A stretch of 64,000 bases of DNA from Jacaranda mimosifolia (taxonomy: Eukaryota > Streptophyta > Magnoliopsida > Lamiales > Bignoniaceae). Below are positions 32,643 to 44,612 of this stretch, in pieces (the first letter of the stretch is position 1; each line of letters starts with the position of its first letter). Under the pieces are notes generated by a model. The model was not told where the DNA came from, searched no databases, and saw nothing but the letters and a program-made list of their open reading frames with translations. A program made the position numbers and the translations under genes. The stretch lies in contig CM032131.1 of NCBI GenBank assembly GCA_018894105.1, positions 5,544,501-5,608,500 on the forward strand, given 5' to 3'.

Positions 32643-35600
32643 ACATTTTATTTTGTAGAAGATATTTACAAAAGAGAGTTATAGAGACGTGAACTAACTC
32701 TCAAATGAAATAAGTAGGTTCTTCATATATTTGAATAATAATATCAAAACTATATTAATTTAAATTTCATTTAAAAATTAAACCACATTGTGAAATTCTC
32801 ATAAACCTTAGGAAATTTATAATATTATTTCTTTAATTAATTCGTTATAAATAGAAATTCCCATTACATATTGTTCGGATAAATTGGTTGTTTGTAATTT
32901 AATAAATGATGCAAATTTAGTTAGATATTATTTGTCCTTTTATGAAAAAAAGTAATGGGGTTATATGTTTTTTATTTATAAAAATACCATGGATGACACA
33001 CCCCTTTCCATAGTGCGAGGATTAAAATGCTATTTACCCTATTTATTAATATGCAATTGAAAGCTCAACAATTGTATAGTGGCCTATGGCTTAGTGGCAT
33101 AAGTCTCTCACATAATGTGGGAGGTTAGGAGTTCGAGACTGAACAAGTTCCTGATATGCATGTGCGTGTATAAATAAAATAAAAAATTATACAATACTCA
33201 ATTAAAACAAATAACTCTGATTTTCTTATATACTTCTATAGTTTAATCATCTTCATCATACATATATTTTACATGTGTTATTAAGAGAAATGATCAATTT
33301 ATCCATACCTTAGCATTAATAACAACTAAATTATAAAAGATCATATTAAATTATTTAAAAAATAAGGGACTCCGATCCATAATAAACTATTATTTTATAA
33401 TTAAAACGTCAGTGCAATGCTAGATAAAAATTTAAATGCACTTTATCTGCGTTTCGTAATAAGTTGAGGTCCCAAAGGAATAGAATAAGCTCAATCATTA
33501 ATTGGTTCCAACATTAAAGTACATTAACTAGGTTCAAATTTAAAAAGTAGATGAAAGTTTTTAAAATTTTCTTTTCTTTTTATTTTTTATTTATTTATAT
33601 TTTTTTAATTGAAATGAAGGCAACAAATAGAGATATCATCTTTCCAGTTCATCTTTAGTAGCCATCCGTCCCACGATGGCTTTTTCCCAAGGAAGCGACC
33701 TAATCGAACTCTCCAACTTAGATAGCAGACACATTTTGTGAGATTAGAGTGCAAGTTGGGGCCTCATAATTGGGTCTCTTAGACCAATTTTATTTGAGGG
33801 TTCTAAGTAGAATAATGACTTGTCAATTGGACCTCCTCGTGGCGGGCCGGGTTTTCGCAATTGTTTGCAAAGTTGTAGGCCCGAAGTCAATTATAGTCTA
33901 GACTCTAGATGTAGACAGTTCAAATTCACAATTAATTGACATTTTGCACACAAGCATTAATGAAAAATATTTTTGTGTGGATTTTACAATCGTGCGACTG
34001 AATGAATTAAAATTTTGTCACCATGCCTATGTCCATTAATTGTACTGTAGCTTTAATTCCTCATTTTTTTCTTTTTCTTTTCTTCCTTTTTTCAGATGCA
34101 GTAAAATTAGTCATGAGGGACTATCAGTATTCAAATGTTCTTTTATATGATTATAAAAGTTTTACTTCATTAACGTATACAAACTGAACTATAAATATTG
34201 TTAAAAGGACAATATTTTTTTCTTTTCTTTTCTTTTTTTATTGGTTACTTAAAGAGATAATATGTGGAGGAAAATGTAATACTGAAGTAATAAATCAGAT
34301 TAGTAGTTTAATTTTTTTAAACGTTTATAAGTGCTTTATAATTCAACAAAAATGTTCAACGATTTAAACAATCATATCATTTACAATCAAAGAATATTAG
34401 TAATAAGGAATTAAGTGATAATTTGAAAATAACATTAACAATATGCATAATTAAGTGACAATAATTTTTAATTTACAATAATAATATTTATTAAAAGACA
34501 AGATTTTTTATTTTGTCACAGTATATGACTTCATAATGACATTAATACTTGTATTTTAAATTATCATTAGTGACAATAGTGATTCTTTTTAAAGATAATA
34601 GAAATTATCATTGTAATTTATGATAAGATATTTATTATCATTATAAATATATGAATGAATATTGTTAATTGTTATAATTTAAATCAACATAATCTTTGCC
34701 TTAATTAAGCTTGAAAAATAATTATCAAGGAAAGATAATTTTTTTTATCATGTAATATATGTGATTACTGACACTTTTCTCATTCTCACTTAATTTACGA
34801 TCACTTTTTTTTTTTTTTTTTGTGGTGTCGTGAATTTTATATGTCGTCTAAGAATATTGTTCCTACCTAATGTATAATTTAAATTTGAAATGAAGCAGAC
34901 ATGGTAATTAATGAGTCATGTCACATTAGACATCATAGTTCTGTCTGAGGCTCAATATCACCTATTTATTGCATACCCATCTGGTAGCTAGGTCTTTAAA
35001 AACATATTTATTGGTGAAATTTTATTATTGTAATTTGACCTAATGAAAATTTTAGAAATTTAACGTTGTCGCCTCGGCACTTTTCAATTCAACTTTAATG
35101 CCGCGAGGACTAAAATCTTAACGTGCAAGTAATCATAATTCATAAGGCTATTTTAGTTATATTTTGCCAAAATAACACATGTTAATTCTCAAAATACTCC
35201 TTAAAATCAATTGATGTATTACCAAAAATCATAGATACACACACACACATATACACATAATAATATTTTATCATTATTTTTACAATTAAAAAATCATATT
35301 CAATCATCACATATACATATTATATATTTTATTATTATTTTTATAATAAAAAATATTATTCAATTCCATTTTTACCCTAAAAACCAAACAAAAAAAGTAT
35401 TGATTTGACTGCTACATTATAAATTATCTCCTCCTAAAATATAAACAAACATATCAAAACTCTCCAAAATAATTTTCTAACTATTCACAAAATATAAACA
35501 AATACACATCACATTTTTCAACACAATTTTCACATTCCCCACTCCCAAATTATATAATTTAAAATATACAATTCATATCCACATATTACCTAAATAATTG

Positions 35601-35757
35601 AAAAGGAAGTCAAAGTCAAGATATATAGATGCAAACTCATATTTCATACCACATGATATGAAGTAGGGTTGGGCATCGGGCTGGGATTGCCGGGTTCGGG
35701 TCAACTGGGTCGAGTAGCCGATCATCCAGGATTTAATTCCCAATACCCGATCCCGGA
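32643..35757. other. AT-rich intergenic DNA with a SINE
   Basis: No gene found. Holds the SINE near 33.1 kb, long T and A runs (34808-34821), and near 35660-35755 a GC-richer stretch starting GGGTTGGGCATCGGGCTGGG that resembles the end of a decayed TIR element. Confidence 0.5.
33075..33190 (+). mobile_element. tRNA-derived SINE
   Basis: Internal pol III promoter: A box TGGCTTAGTGG (33087-33097) and B box GTTCGAGAC (33131-33139), 33 bp apart, followed by an A-rich 3' tail (ATAAATAAAATAAAAAA). The match to both box consensus sequences is exact. Ends are approximate and no clear target duplication was found. Confidence 0.7.
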
Positions 35758-35992
35758 ACACTCATTACACTAATTAAACTCATGAATATTTATTTTTTAT
35801 TATGAAAAGGGAATACAAAGAGTTATAGAAATTGAATTTTTTGTTGAATTTGATTATCTAATTCAAGGTACTAGCAAATTTGTCTCATTGTAGAAGAATG
35901 AAAACTTTCATGGAGATAGGTGGATTTGTCCAAATTATATGAATTTGTACATTTTAATTTTCTATCAATCAATATTATTTTTATCATTAAAT
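35758..35992. repeat. 235 bp direct repeat, copy 1
   Basis: Begins ACACTCATTACACTAATTAA. Nearly identical to 36558-36788, 800 bp further on; a few substitutions and a small deletion near the end separate them. Confidence 0.9.
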
Positions 35993-36557
35993 TCCTCATC
36001 TTTTCTATTGTGATAAAGCTGATTAATTACTGACTTAAATACTAGTAATTTTTCATTTTTGTTAGGAGAATCCAACGCCCCTAATCTATTTTATGGCAAG
36101 TTTGAATGCTTGACATAGGAGGTTTTTGTTGGTGCTAATTTCAAGTCAGCATCATCACACTTGATGTGTCCAAAAAGGACATTATTACATTAACGCCCGT
36201 TAATAATTTGTAGGTGCAAGGATGTTTACATTTGATCTTATAGTTTAAAAATATTTGGGTTTGTCTGTTACATTAGAAATATTTGATGATATATCATTTT
36301 TTATGCTGGTGAAAAATAAGTTCTAAACAGTTAATACAAAACATTTAGATAGTTGTTCATCATTAACGTGGACAATATATTGTGCATAAAAAAAATTGAA
36401 GTTTTTGTTGAGATTTGACTCAATTAATTAAAGATTAAATTTCACTATGATTTTTAATTTTTAATTGGTTTGATTTTTTACTTTTGCATTGGATAATTAT
36501 GATTTCTAACTTTATGTGGAGGAGTAAAGAAATTTGCTCTTTTTGTGATTACTTGTG
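35993..36557. other. Spacer between the two direct repeats
   Basis: AT-rich, no ORF or transposon end recognised. It could belong to the same duplicated unit. Confidence 0.5.
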
Positions 36558-36788
36558 ACACACTCATTACACTAATTAAACTCGTGAATATTTATTTTTT
36601 ATTATGAAAAGGGAATACAGAGAGTTATAGAAATTGAATTTTTTGTTGACTTTGATTATCTAATTCAAGGTACTAGCAAATTTGTCTCATAGTAGAAGAA
36701 TGAAAACTTTAATGGAGATAGGTGGATTTGTCCAAATTATATGAATTTGTACATTTTAATTTTCTATATTATTTTTATCATTAAATTT
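36558..36788. repeat. 235 bp direct repeat, copy 2
   Basis: See copy 1 at 35758-35992. Confidence 0.9.
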
Positions 36789-37159
36789 GGTGATACAATT
36801 TGTTAATTTTTTATTAATTAAATTTTGAACTCTAAGAACCTAACAAGGTTTAAGTTGATAGGACAATTTTTATAAATAATTTATCTTATATAGAGGTATT
36901 TGTGTAGTAAAAAATGAAATAATTAAATCAATATAATAGAAGAAAGGTAGTTTTGAAAAGAAACAATTTTGATGCACATAATACATCCGAACAATCCTAA
37001 CACTTCTATAGTTTTATTGTGTTGTATCTAAAAAATCATAGGCTAATAGGATTTGGTATCCTAAGTCGGTTGGCATTTGACATTGCAGTTTGTTTGGATT
37101 TAGTTTTCTAATTGGTTGGGATTTTATTTTTTGTTTTTAAAATAAAATTTGAATAAAAC

Positions 37160-37410
37160 CATGTTTTGATCCTTATCCCCTTTTATTTATTCCCATAAAT
37201 AGAAGAGTTCCTTGATCATTTGGAATGGCACTTAAATAAAACTTATAGAGACATTCCGTGATATTCTGGTTGCATGTCTTTTAGTTTAATAATAAAATCT
37301 CTCATTCTCTCCTGTGACTATAACCCAGGTGAACCACATTAACTTTATATGTTCTTTATTTTACTATCTTAAGTTAGTGGTACCATTTTAATAAAAGGAT
37401 GCATTAAAGC
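37160..37410 (+). repeat. Probable Copia LTR relic (3' part)
   Basis: Has the arrangement of a Copia LTR end: a TATA-like CCCATAAATAGAAGAG at about 37192, a leader of about 200 bp, and directly after it a GGTATCAGA primer-binding site (37415-37423). No partner LTR was seen, so the left border is unknown. Confidence 0.5.
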
Positions 37411-37414
37411 CCCA

Positions 37415-37790
37415 GGTATCAGATTAGGTCCTATAGATGGCGTCTGTAAAATACGAGATCAAGAAGTTGAATAAGAAGACTTGGTTCCTTCTATGGAAAA
37501 GGATGATGGTCGTGATATTGACATATATGGATTTGGAGGATGTACTTTTGGGAAGAAAAATATGCTGGCAACTTGGTTGGATAAGGCAAAAAGCTGAATT
37601 AATAAGATAGCTATTGTAGATTCAAATGCAATTTTCAAATGAGATTCTATAAGATGTTTTGAAAGAAGAAGATGTTGCAAGTTTGTGCCTCAAGTTGGAG
37701 GAGTTCTTATGAGGAAGAACTTGAGGAACAAGTTGCGCTTGAAGAATTTATTATATCCCTACAAGATGATTGAAGATACTATTCAATCCC
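37415..37790 (+). pseudogene. Ty1/copia gag fragment with tRNA-Met-type primer-binding site
   Basis: GGTATCAGA at 37415-37423 matches the core of the initiator-tRNA-Met primer site TGGTATCAGAGC used by most Copia elements. ATG at 37437 starts MASVKYEIKKLNKK..WFLLW, followed by DLEDVLLGRKNMLATW, the classic Copia gag N terminus (VKYEIEKLNG.NDFSLW type). A TGA interrupts the frame after KAKS (about 37594) and another follows. Nothing of Copia pol was found, so only the 5' end of the element remains. Confidence 0.75.
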
Positions 37791-37936
37791 ATATTATATA
37801 TTCAAATCCTTATTTATAGATTTAGAGAATCTAAAGTAAAATATAAAGATAAGGATTTGACTTTCTTACTATTTATTTGTTTTTCTTTTTTCTTTCAATT
37901 TTTGAGACATAATATTGTATGGTAAAGATTCAATTT

Positions 37937-39078
37937 TGTTGAAGATCGTATAAGAAGTGTTATTGAACAAGCAATACTAAGTGCCTCAAAAGATCAGAAT
38001 GGGAATCTGATCGATAGAGATAGACCTAAAGAGCAAAATACAATTGACAAAAAGTGCAACAATTGATCACAATCTAAGAAGAACACTAGGTGCCCTTTGC
38101 AATACTTTGGAATGGTAGACCTCTCTCGGCCAACCTGGAGATAAACCTGCTAAGAGCTTGATGAAGCTAAATTTTAGTTTGGATGAAGTGAAAGGTTATG
38201 AAAAGGTTTCCTTTAAGGCAAGAGGTCGAACTCAACTCAATTAGAGGCACGAGGAGTGGACCTACAACCATAAAGAGCAGTTAGGGTTGCTGAGGTAGCC
38301 CTCGGCTAAGACCCTTCGATGCTTAAATTAATTTTTGGTGGGAGTATAAATGTATGAAGTTTAGTTTGGGTAATATGTAAAATGAAGAGCGTATCCTCTT
38401 TATGTTGGCGAGTGGGGTATTTATAAGGTACTTAGATAAGGATTTTTCCAATGATGCCTTGACAAGACATTGAATGGTTCATCCTTTGGCCCCTATATAT
38501 AGGTCTTTTTTAGGAAAGACTAGCTAGATCTCAGAGTTCCATAGGTAGGGGTATGTACTGTCATCCTGCTACCTGAGAACTTTATTTGGACAGGAAGAGG
38601 TGCAAGTTATTATTAATGGGGACTGGAGAGAAAATAGCCTGCCAGCATTTGAATGCCGCCTCCTTTATCTCAATTAGGGGTTTAGGGATTATCGGGTCGA
38701 TGCTAACCTCATCGTACTAGTACTTTGGCTTTAAGCTTCAAGCGTGTGAATAGATCTTTGCTTGATAGGGGACTTTAAACTGAGGATAAGTGTGGGGCCA
38801 AGTCCTGAGGTCGACAAAGCACCCTTATCATAAGCCTCTACTTTCGAACCTAACATGCACGATTAGGAGCATAGTGTAAGTTGAGCTTGCGAATTCTATA
38901 TGCTGTGGAGATCGATCAAGAGGGCCTTGAAGGTTGTTTGACCTCCCGTTATCGTTATTAAATAGTCTAGGCTAAGACTGAGGTACCATAATGATTGGGT
39001 CACTTTACACCTTTGTATTTAATAGCATGCCGCTAAGCGGGTGTATTTCTCAAGAATGATTTCATTTGTATCTCAACA
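37937..39078 (-). repeat. Possible reversed LTR of an older Tat-like relic, 1.14 kb
   Basis: Ends read TGTTGAAG and TCTCAACA, i.e. an inverted TGTTGA/TCAACA. Just beyond the right end the minus strand reads GGGGTGAGTGGTAGTTT, which looks like a polypurine tract feeding into a TGTTGA LTR start. A TATATATA motif lies at about 38490. With the CACTA insertion removed it sits next to the antisense-type gene at 44613, the same order as in the intact Tat element. No second LTR was found. Confidence 0.4.
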
Positions 39079-39860
39079 AAACTACCACTCACCCCAATAG
39101 GGATTTAATTGCTTTCCATCCTTATTTTTGTTTACTTGTCATTTAGAGATCTCGTGTTCTTTGCACAGTCAAAGTTGTTCGCTCCTTTCCTAGCAGCTCT
39201 AGATTTATTTTGCTCGCATAGTAATTCCTTTCATTGAACTTCCACTGCAAAAAAAATTGCATTTTCGATAGATCTTCGATGGAATGACAAATTGCCGATG
39301 GATCTCTGATATAATTTTTATAGTCAGAAAAATCCTCATCGCAAATTTTTTGTCTGATTTTTGGCCTATGCTTTCGTTGGATAATTTTTCAATGGATTTT
39401 CATTGACCTTGTGATGGAATTTTGACAATTGTGAACGCTCACATTTTTATCATTTTTCTAACAAAAAATTTTCCAACTCCTTTCTGCCAACTTTCTGACA
39501 GTTTTTTTTATATATATATTTTGATTTATTTTTGAATATTTTGATGAAAATGAGACAGATTTTTGATAAATAATTACCAAAATTATTATTTATTTATAAT
39601 TATTTTTGTTGGAAGCCCTCGATTTTTCATTGAAAATTTATTTTTTTAATTTTTTTAAAAAAAATTTATTTAATTACACTTGTAACATGTTCATACATCT
39701 TGAATATAAAATAACATATTGAATATAAAATAACATATAATTATAATACAAGAAAATTAGGATTAAATGGAATAATAATTTAAAACAAAATATAAATTTA
39801 TAAATAAAAGTTCTAAAAGTTATAATTTGTAATTACAAAAGTAAATAAAAACAATGCTAT

Positions 39861-42078
39861 CTAGTGACCGCCAGCATCAACATCATCATAGAAGTCAAAA
39901 TAGTCATCCTGTTTGGTGCCATGCTGATGCTGGTCATCATGCTCGCCCTGTTGTAGATGAAGTTGCTGATGGTAGGTTGGGGTGGGGGCCAGCCACAGTA
40001 GTATAATGTAGCATCCCTTTGCATGGCCAGCTAAGTGATCAAATTATGCATCATGCCCAACTGTTTTGAGAACATGCTTCGCATATCATCAATACCGGCC
40101 TATAAACGGGCCTCAAAGCGTGCCTCCAATTGGGCTGCAACTGATGCACTAGGCTCCTCTCGAGGCACATTGGTGTAGAAGGGCGACTATTGATAGCTCA
40201 ACTCGTAAATCTGCCCCTTCTTGTTGGGGCCACCTACAATCTGAGTCCATAACTTAGCTTGAGACTATTGGGTCTATGCACTACTCCCTATACCTCTGGT
40301 TGAGATTGGGACTTCAGCACCTGCTGAAAGCTCTCCTGCAAGGTATAAAAATAAATATATGAATGTAATATAGTGTAATTAAAATGATCTTATACTATGT
40401 CATATGTAATAAACTTATAGTAGCCCTCCCGCCCTCTCATCCACCCAGCCTTTATCGGCCCGCCTCTGGTGGGTACAAGCAAAAACCTCTTCCATCATCG
40501 GGGCCCTCTGCAACTCCCGAGCCTACATAGAGAACAAGAGAATAAGAATTGACATAGGTGTAGTATATGCATATAATACTAAAGTACAATGATTATAAGA
40601 AAAAAAATTTAATAGAGTATCCCCTAAAAACAATATTTACCAAAAAAAAACTTAATCAACAACACAAGAAATGATAACACAATATCATTTGGGAATGGCA
40701 ACAACCCTTCCCCATCAACTAAAATATCAACAAATAACAAATGAGAAGGGTACCAACCCTTGTTCATCAACCATGTTGTGCAAAGATTATAACACAATAT
40801 CAACAACATAATATAAACCCTTCCCCATCAACGAAAATAGCAAAAGCTCATAACAACACAAGAAATGATAATAGAATATCATTTGAAAAGGGCAACAACC
40901 CTTCCTAATCAACCAAAATATCAATGAATAATAAATGGGAATGGCACCAACTCTTCTCCGTCAACCATGTCAAACAAAGATTATAAACTTAAAAGAAAGT
41001 AACATAATATTATAGACTAAGTTTACTAAAGTCTAAAAGTTAGGGAACTTATTAAATGCTCAACATGTGTCTTGATGGATATATTCCCTCTGATATGGAG
41101 GGATCCACTGGTCTTAGAAGCCCGATTCTTCTTGGACTATGCGGACTTCTTCTGAAAATCTTGGGACTGCCAGTGTTGGCAGAAGGCAGCCCAAGTGTCC
41201 TCGCTAATTCACTTTAGTGTCTTGTCCGTCTTCCGGGCGTGGTCATACATGTCACTCAGTCAGTGACCCCTCTAATGTCGAAGGCCCTTTGAAAATGGCC
41301 CTCATGCTAGGGGTCTCAAGTGACATATCTCTGTGAAATAAAAAGAAATTAGTTAGTTTAATATCAATACGAAGACATAGTTAATTATTAAAAGTAAATA
41401 TATTTATAGCATTCATATACCTTCCATTCCCTTAACATTAAGTCTCAAAGGGCTTAGGGGATATGCGACCAAGTCCTATAAGGCTCTTGTACCTTGCCCT
41501 TGATCACCCTCGTCAAGAACTTGGTACTATCAAGCAAGGTCGTATACCTGCAAAAAATAATTCTTAATATTAATATATAATTATTAAAAAAATAATTAAA
41601 CAACATTTAGATAACAATTCAAACTCACCGTAGCGTCCCTTGGGGTGCAAGTATACCCTGCCAAAATTGTGGGATGGGCCTTTGATCCTCTATTGTCCAA
41701 TGGCTAACACGTTGAAGAATGAACTGCTGGGGATGTTGCTGCTGCTGATATGGAATGATCAAGTGGAGCATTAGGGGATGGGGGAGTGATGATAGTGATG
41801 GAGTGCCTGCGGATGAAGTGGTAGTGGCAGAGACGAATAATGCTGCTGTGAGTGTAGGTGTGGGAACTATATGTGGATGATCTCACAGCAATAGAAGAGG
41901 ACGACAGAGGAGTATTGTGGCTTTTGGTGGGAGGTAAGCATCAGGTAGACATAGATTGATGACCAGCCGATGAGGTGGTGAGAGATTGGTCGACTAGCAA
42001 GTGTGTCTATTGGGTCAGAGAATTCATCCCCTGACCTCTGCCGATGGCAGGGGGACGAAAACCAGACTGATCTACCAT
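39861..42078 (-). pseudogene. Plant En/Spm-type transposase-associated gene (Transposase_24-like), broken
   Basis: Reading the minus strand from ATG at 42078 gives MVDQSGFRPPAIGRGQG, then scattered blocks in different frames: a segment with YRTWSHIP near 41460, TWAAFCQHWQSQDFQKKS then NRASKTSGS near 41100-41200, VFACTHQRRADKGWVDE near 40450-40500, and a C-terminal DDYFDFYDDVDAGGH ending at TAG 39861-39863. This order matches the plant Ptta/En/Spm family that accompanies CACTA transposases. Intron-like gaps and many stops show it is dead. The catalytic TNPD-type transposase itself was not found. Confidence 0.6.
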
Positions 42079-42457
42079 CTTTAAAACAAAAACAAACATC
42101 ACATAAGGACGATAATTAATATTATTATGATAATTTAATATTTACGTATGTCAAATTCTAATGGGGAGTTGGTTGATATAATGGGTATACTACAATTAGA
42201 GGCAATAATTTTTAGTTAAAATTGAAGTTTAGATATATAGAATATATCATTCATTCATCGGATAAATACTTCAGAATTTCTATCTACCCAACTCTATGGT
42301 TGTAATAAGATGATAATTTTAATGGTCTATTGATGTTCCAATGCTTGATTGGTTATCACTTATAGACTCGGGTAGACAAAAAGACTAAAGAAAATTTCTA
42401 ATGAATGAATGAATTTTTGGCAAGAAATTTTGATTGAGCGTGTAAGGCTATTGACTG

Positions 42458-42484
42458 ATTATAGGAGTTGGAGACTCCTATAAT
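42458..42484. repeat. Perfect short inverted repeat
   Basis: ATTATAGGAGT and ACTCCTATAAT with a 5 bp loop; lies 40 bp before the longer hairpin. Confidence 0.85.
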
Positions 42485-42525
42485 GCTCATTTTCTAATTA
42501 AATATTATTTGGTTTGGAAATTATG

Positions 42526-42654
42526 TAATGACTCCTTACCGAAAATGCCAGTACTATAGAAAATTATTCTATGATCATAAATTAAAAATTCAAAATTTTA
42601 ATTTATGATCGTAGAATAATTTTTCATAGTACTGGTATCAATGTTTAGGAGTTG
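42526..42654. repeat. Long inverted repeat (hairpin), arms about 60 bp
   Basis: The core 42548-42635 pairs CCAGTACTAT...ATGATCATAAATT with its near-complement, loop of a few bases. Outer arms ACTCCTTACC.../...GTTTAGGAGT extend it with lower identity. Confidence 0.8.
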
Positions 42655-43136
42655 TTACATTTATCTTTTCTAGGATTGTTAGAATAACATTGTGAGGATA
42701 TTTTGATAAAAAATTTATTCTTTATGTTTCTAACTTTTAAAAATCTTTGAGATAGATGCGGTTGAATTTTTAGTTAAATTTTTAATCATTTAAGTTTAAA
42801 ATAATTTGTTAGATAACCATTTGGAATAAGATGGAATTTAGTTTCATAAGCTACCTTGATTTTTTCGAATAGTTTAAGTTATTCTATATGATATTTTTTA
42901 ATATTCAGCCTCAATCTTAACATTAATTATCATTTCGTAAGCTACCTTGGTTATTTTAGAATGTCTAAGTTATTTTATGAGTTATCCTAGACTCAATTCT
43001 AAACTAAAAGCCTCATTTTCTTTGAAGGATTGTATGTGATAGAAACCAAACAATTCATTGTGTAATATTAGGATATCCTTATTTCAATTTTATCAAAGCA
43101 TACAATTTATTGCCCTATATTGATATATATACTCTA

Positions 43137-43614
43137 GGGCCTTGTTTGCTTGGTTTGATTAGGTGTGATACATACCTAATCAAGCAGCTTTTCATATTTG
43201 ATTCAATTAATAAAAGCCCTTGATAAATCCTAGGCCCAATATTATTTATTGTTGCATTTAAAAAATGGATTTGGGGGGGGGGGGGGTGGTGGTGTGGGGA
43301 ATGCTTGATTTGGTGTGATTGGAATTACAAAGATCAAATAGGCCTTTTCTTTTTTTTTTTCTTTTTTCTTTTTATATATATCTTATTTCCAATTGAACCT
43401 TGTTCCTAAGAATGGAAAAGAATGAAGAAATTGTGAAAAACTTATTAAAGAGCATGAAGGATATAATAGTAAATCTATATATTATATTTTATTTTATTTA
43501 TATAATAATCTTACCAACCAAACATAAAATTAAAACATTATTCATAATGGGCTTAAAATGTATCAATTTGCTTATATATCACTTCTAATCACATTATTCG
43601 AAGCAAATGAACCC
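43137..43614. mobile_element. Tourist-like MITE, family B relative, nested in the CACTA element
   Basis: Left end GGGCCTTGTTTGCTTGG and right end reverse complement GGGTTCATTTGCTTCG, about 478 bp, with TA on both sides (CTA left, TAG right). Contains an 8-12 bp poly-G tract at about 43275. The 62-residue ORF inside (43400-43588) is not considered real. Confidence 0.6.
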
Positions 43615-44496
43615 TAGATGAATGTCAATTCTAACATACATGACTAATATATTAAAATAGATATGAATTCTAACATATTAAACTAGATATCAACAATTTC
43701 TAACAATTTTAAATTAAACTTACTAACATTCCCAAACTAACATATCAAACTAAAAAATTAACAGTATTAAATCAAACTAACATACTAACAATTAATCATA
43801 CTAACATATAAATACTATATATATTAAACAAATGTGATAATAATTTATCAAACCAGCGTACTAACAATTAGTCATACTAAATCATATAAATCCTTCCAAA
43901 TTAACATCCTAACATGCCAAACTAACCAAATAAATAAAATTAAAAAAAATAAGAAAAGAATAACTTATCTAATAAATGACACAACTACAAACGACAAGCA
44001 ACGAGCGGTGGTAGCGACGGGCGAAGATAGGACATTAGTAACAGACTACGACGGTGATGGCGAAGGCTGCTCAGGTGTGCAAAGGAGGAAATAGGAAGAA
44101 GGAGAAGAAACAAATAGGAAGAAGGAGGGCGTGGGTTTGAGTTTATTTAGTTTTCGATGAAAATTTTCAAAAGAAATTCTATTGGAAAACAAATTTTTTA
44201 GAAACAAGAAATTACAAATTTCCAACAGATAATCCGTTGGAAATATCCCTTGGCAAAAATTTCCAAAGGGCTTCCAATAGAATTTCCATTGAATACTTTT
44301 GCTCCTTTTTGCGCCAAACCACCTTCAAACCTACAAATGGTTTTCTGTTGAGTTACCATCGGATTTCTAACGGATTTTCTAAAGAACATGCATTTCGTCA
44401 TAATTCCTTTAGAAATTTGTCTGAAATTTTTGAGGAAAAAAGAATGTTTTCTCTCTAAATTTTTTGTCAGAAAAATAGTACTTTTTTGTAGTATTC

Positions 44497-44612
44497 CAAA
44501 TGAATTTCTTGTTTTCTTTTGCGGTTATTTTCAGTATTTGTCTTTGTTTAGCCTTGTGGTTTTTCCCTGCTTGAGTATTTACTAGTTTAAATGGTGTCAA
44601 CAAGAAAAAAAA
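44497..44612 (+). other. Upstream DNA of the antisense-type relic
   Basis: Continues the sequence interrupted by the CACTA element at 39242. Contains another in-frame ATG at 44591 (MVSTRKKN), an alternative start for the following pseudogene. Confidence 0.45.

Larger units (their letters stand above)
39243..44493 (-). mobile_element. CACTA (En/Spm) transposon, 5.25 kb, decayed
   Basis: Left end CACTGCAAAAAAAATTGC. The right end, as reverse complement, is TACTACAAAAAAGTACTA (first base mutated from C). A 3 bp TTC duplication flanks both sides (39240-39242 and 44494-44496). Subterminal regions on both sides carry GATGGAATTT / TTCCAATAGAA / CCGTTGGAAAT motifs in opposite orientation. It carries a minus-strand Transposase_24-like relic and contains a nested MITE (43137-43614). 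Confidence 0.8.
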
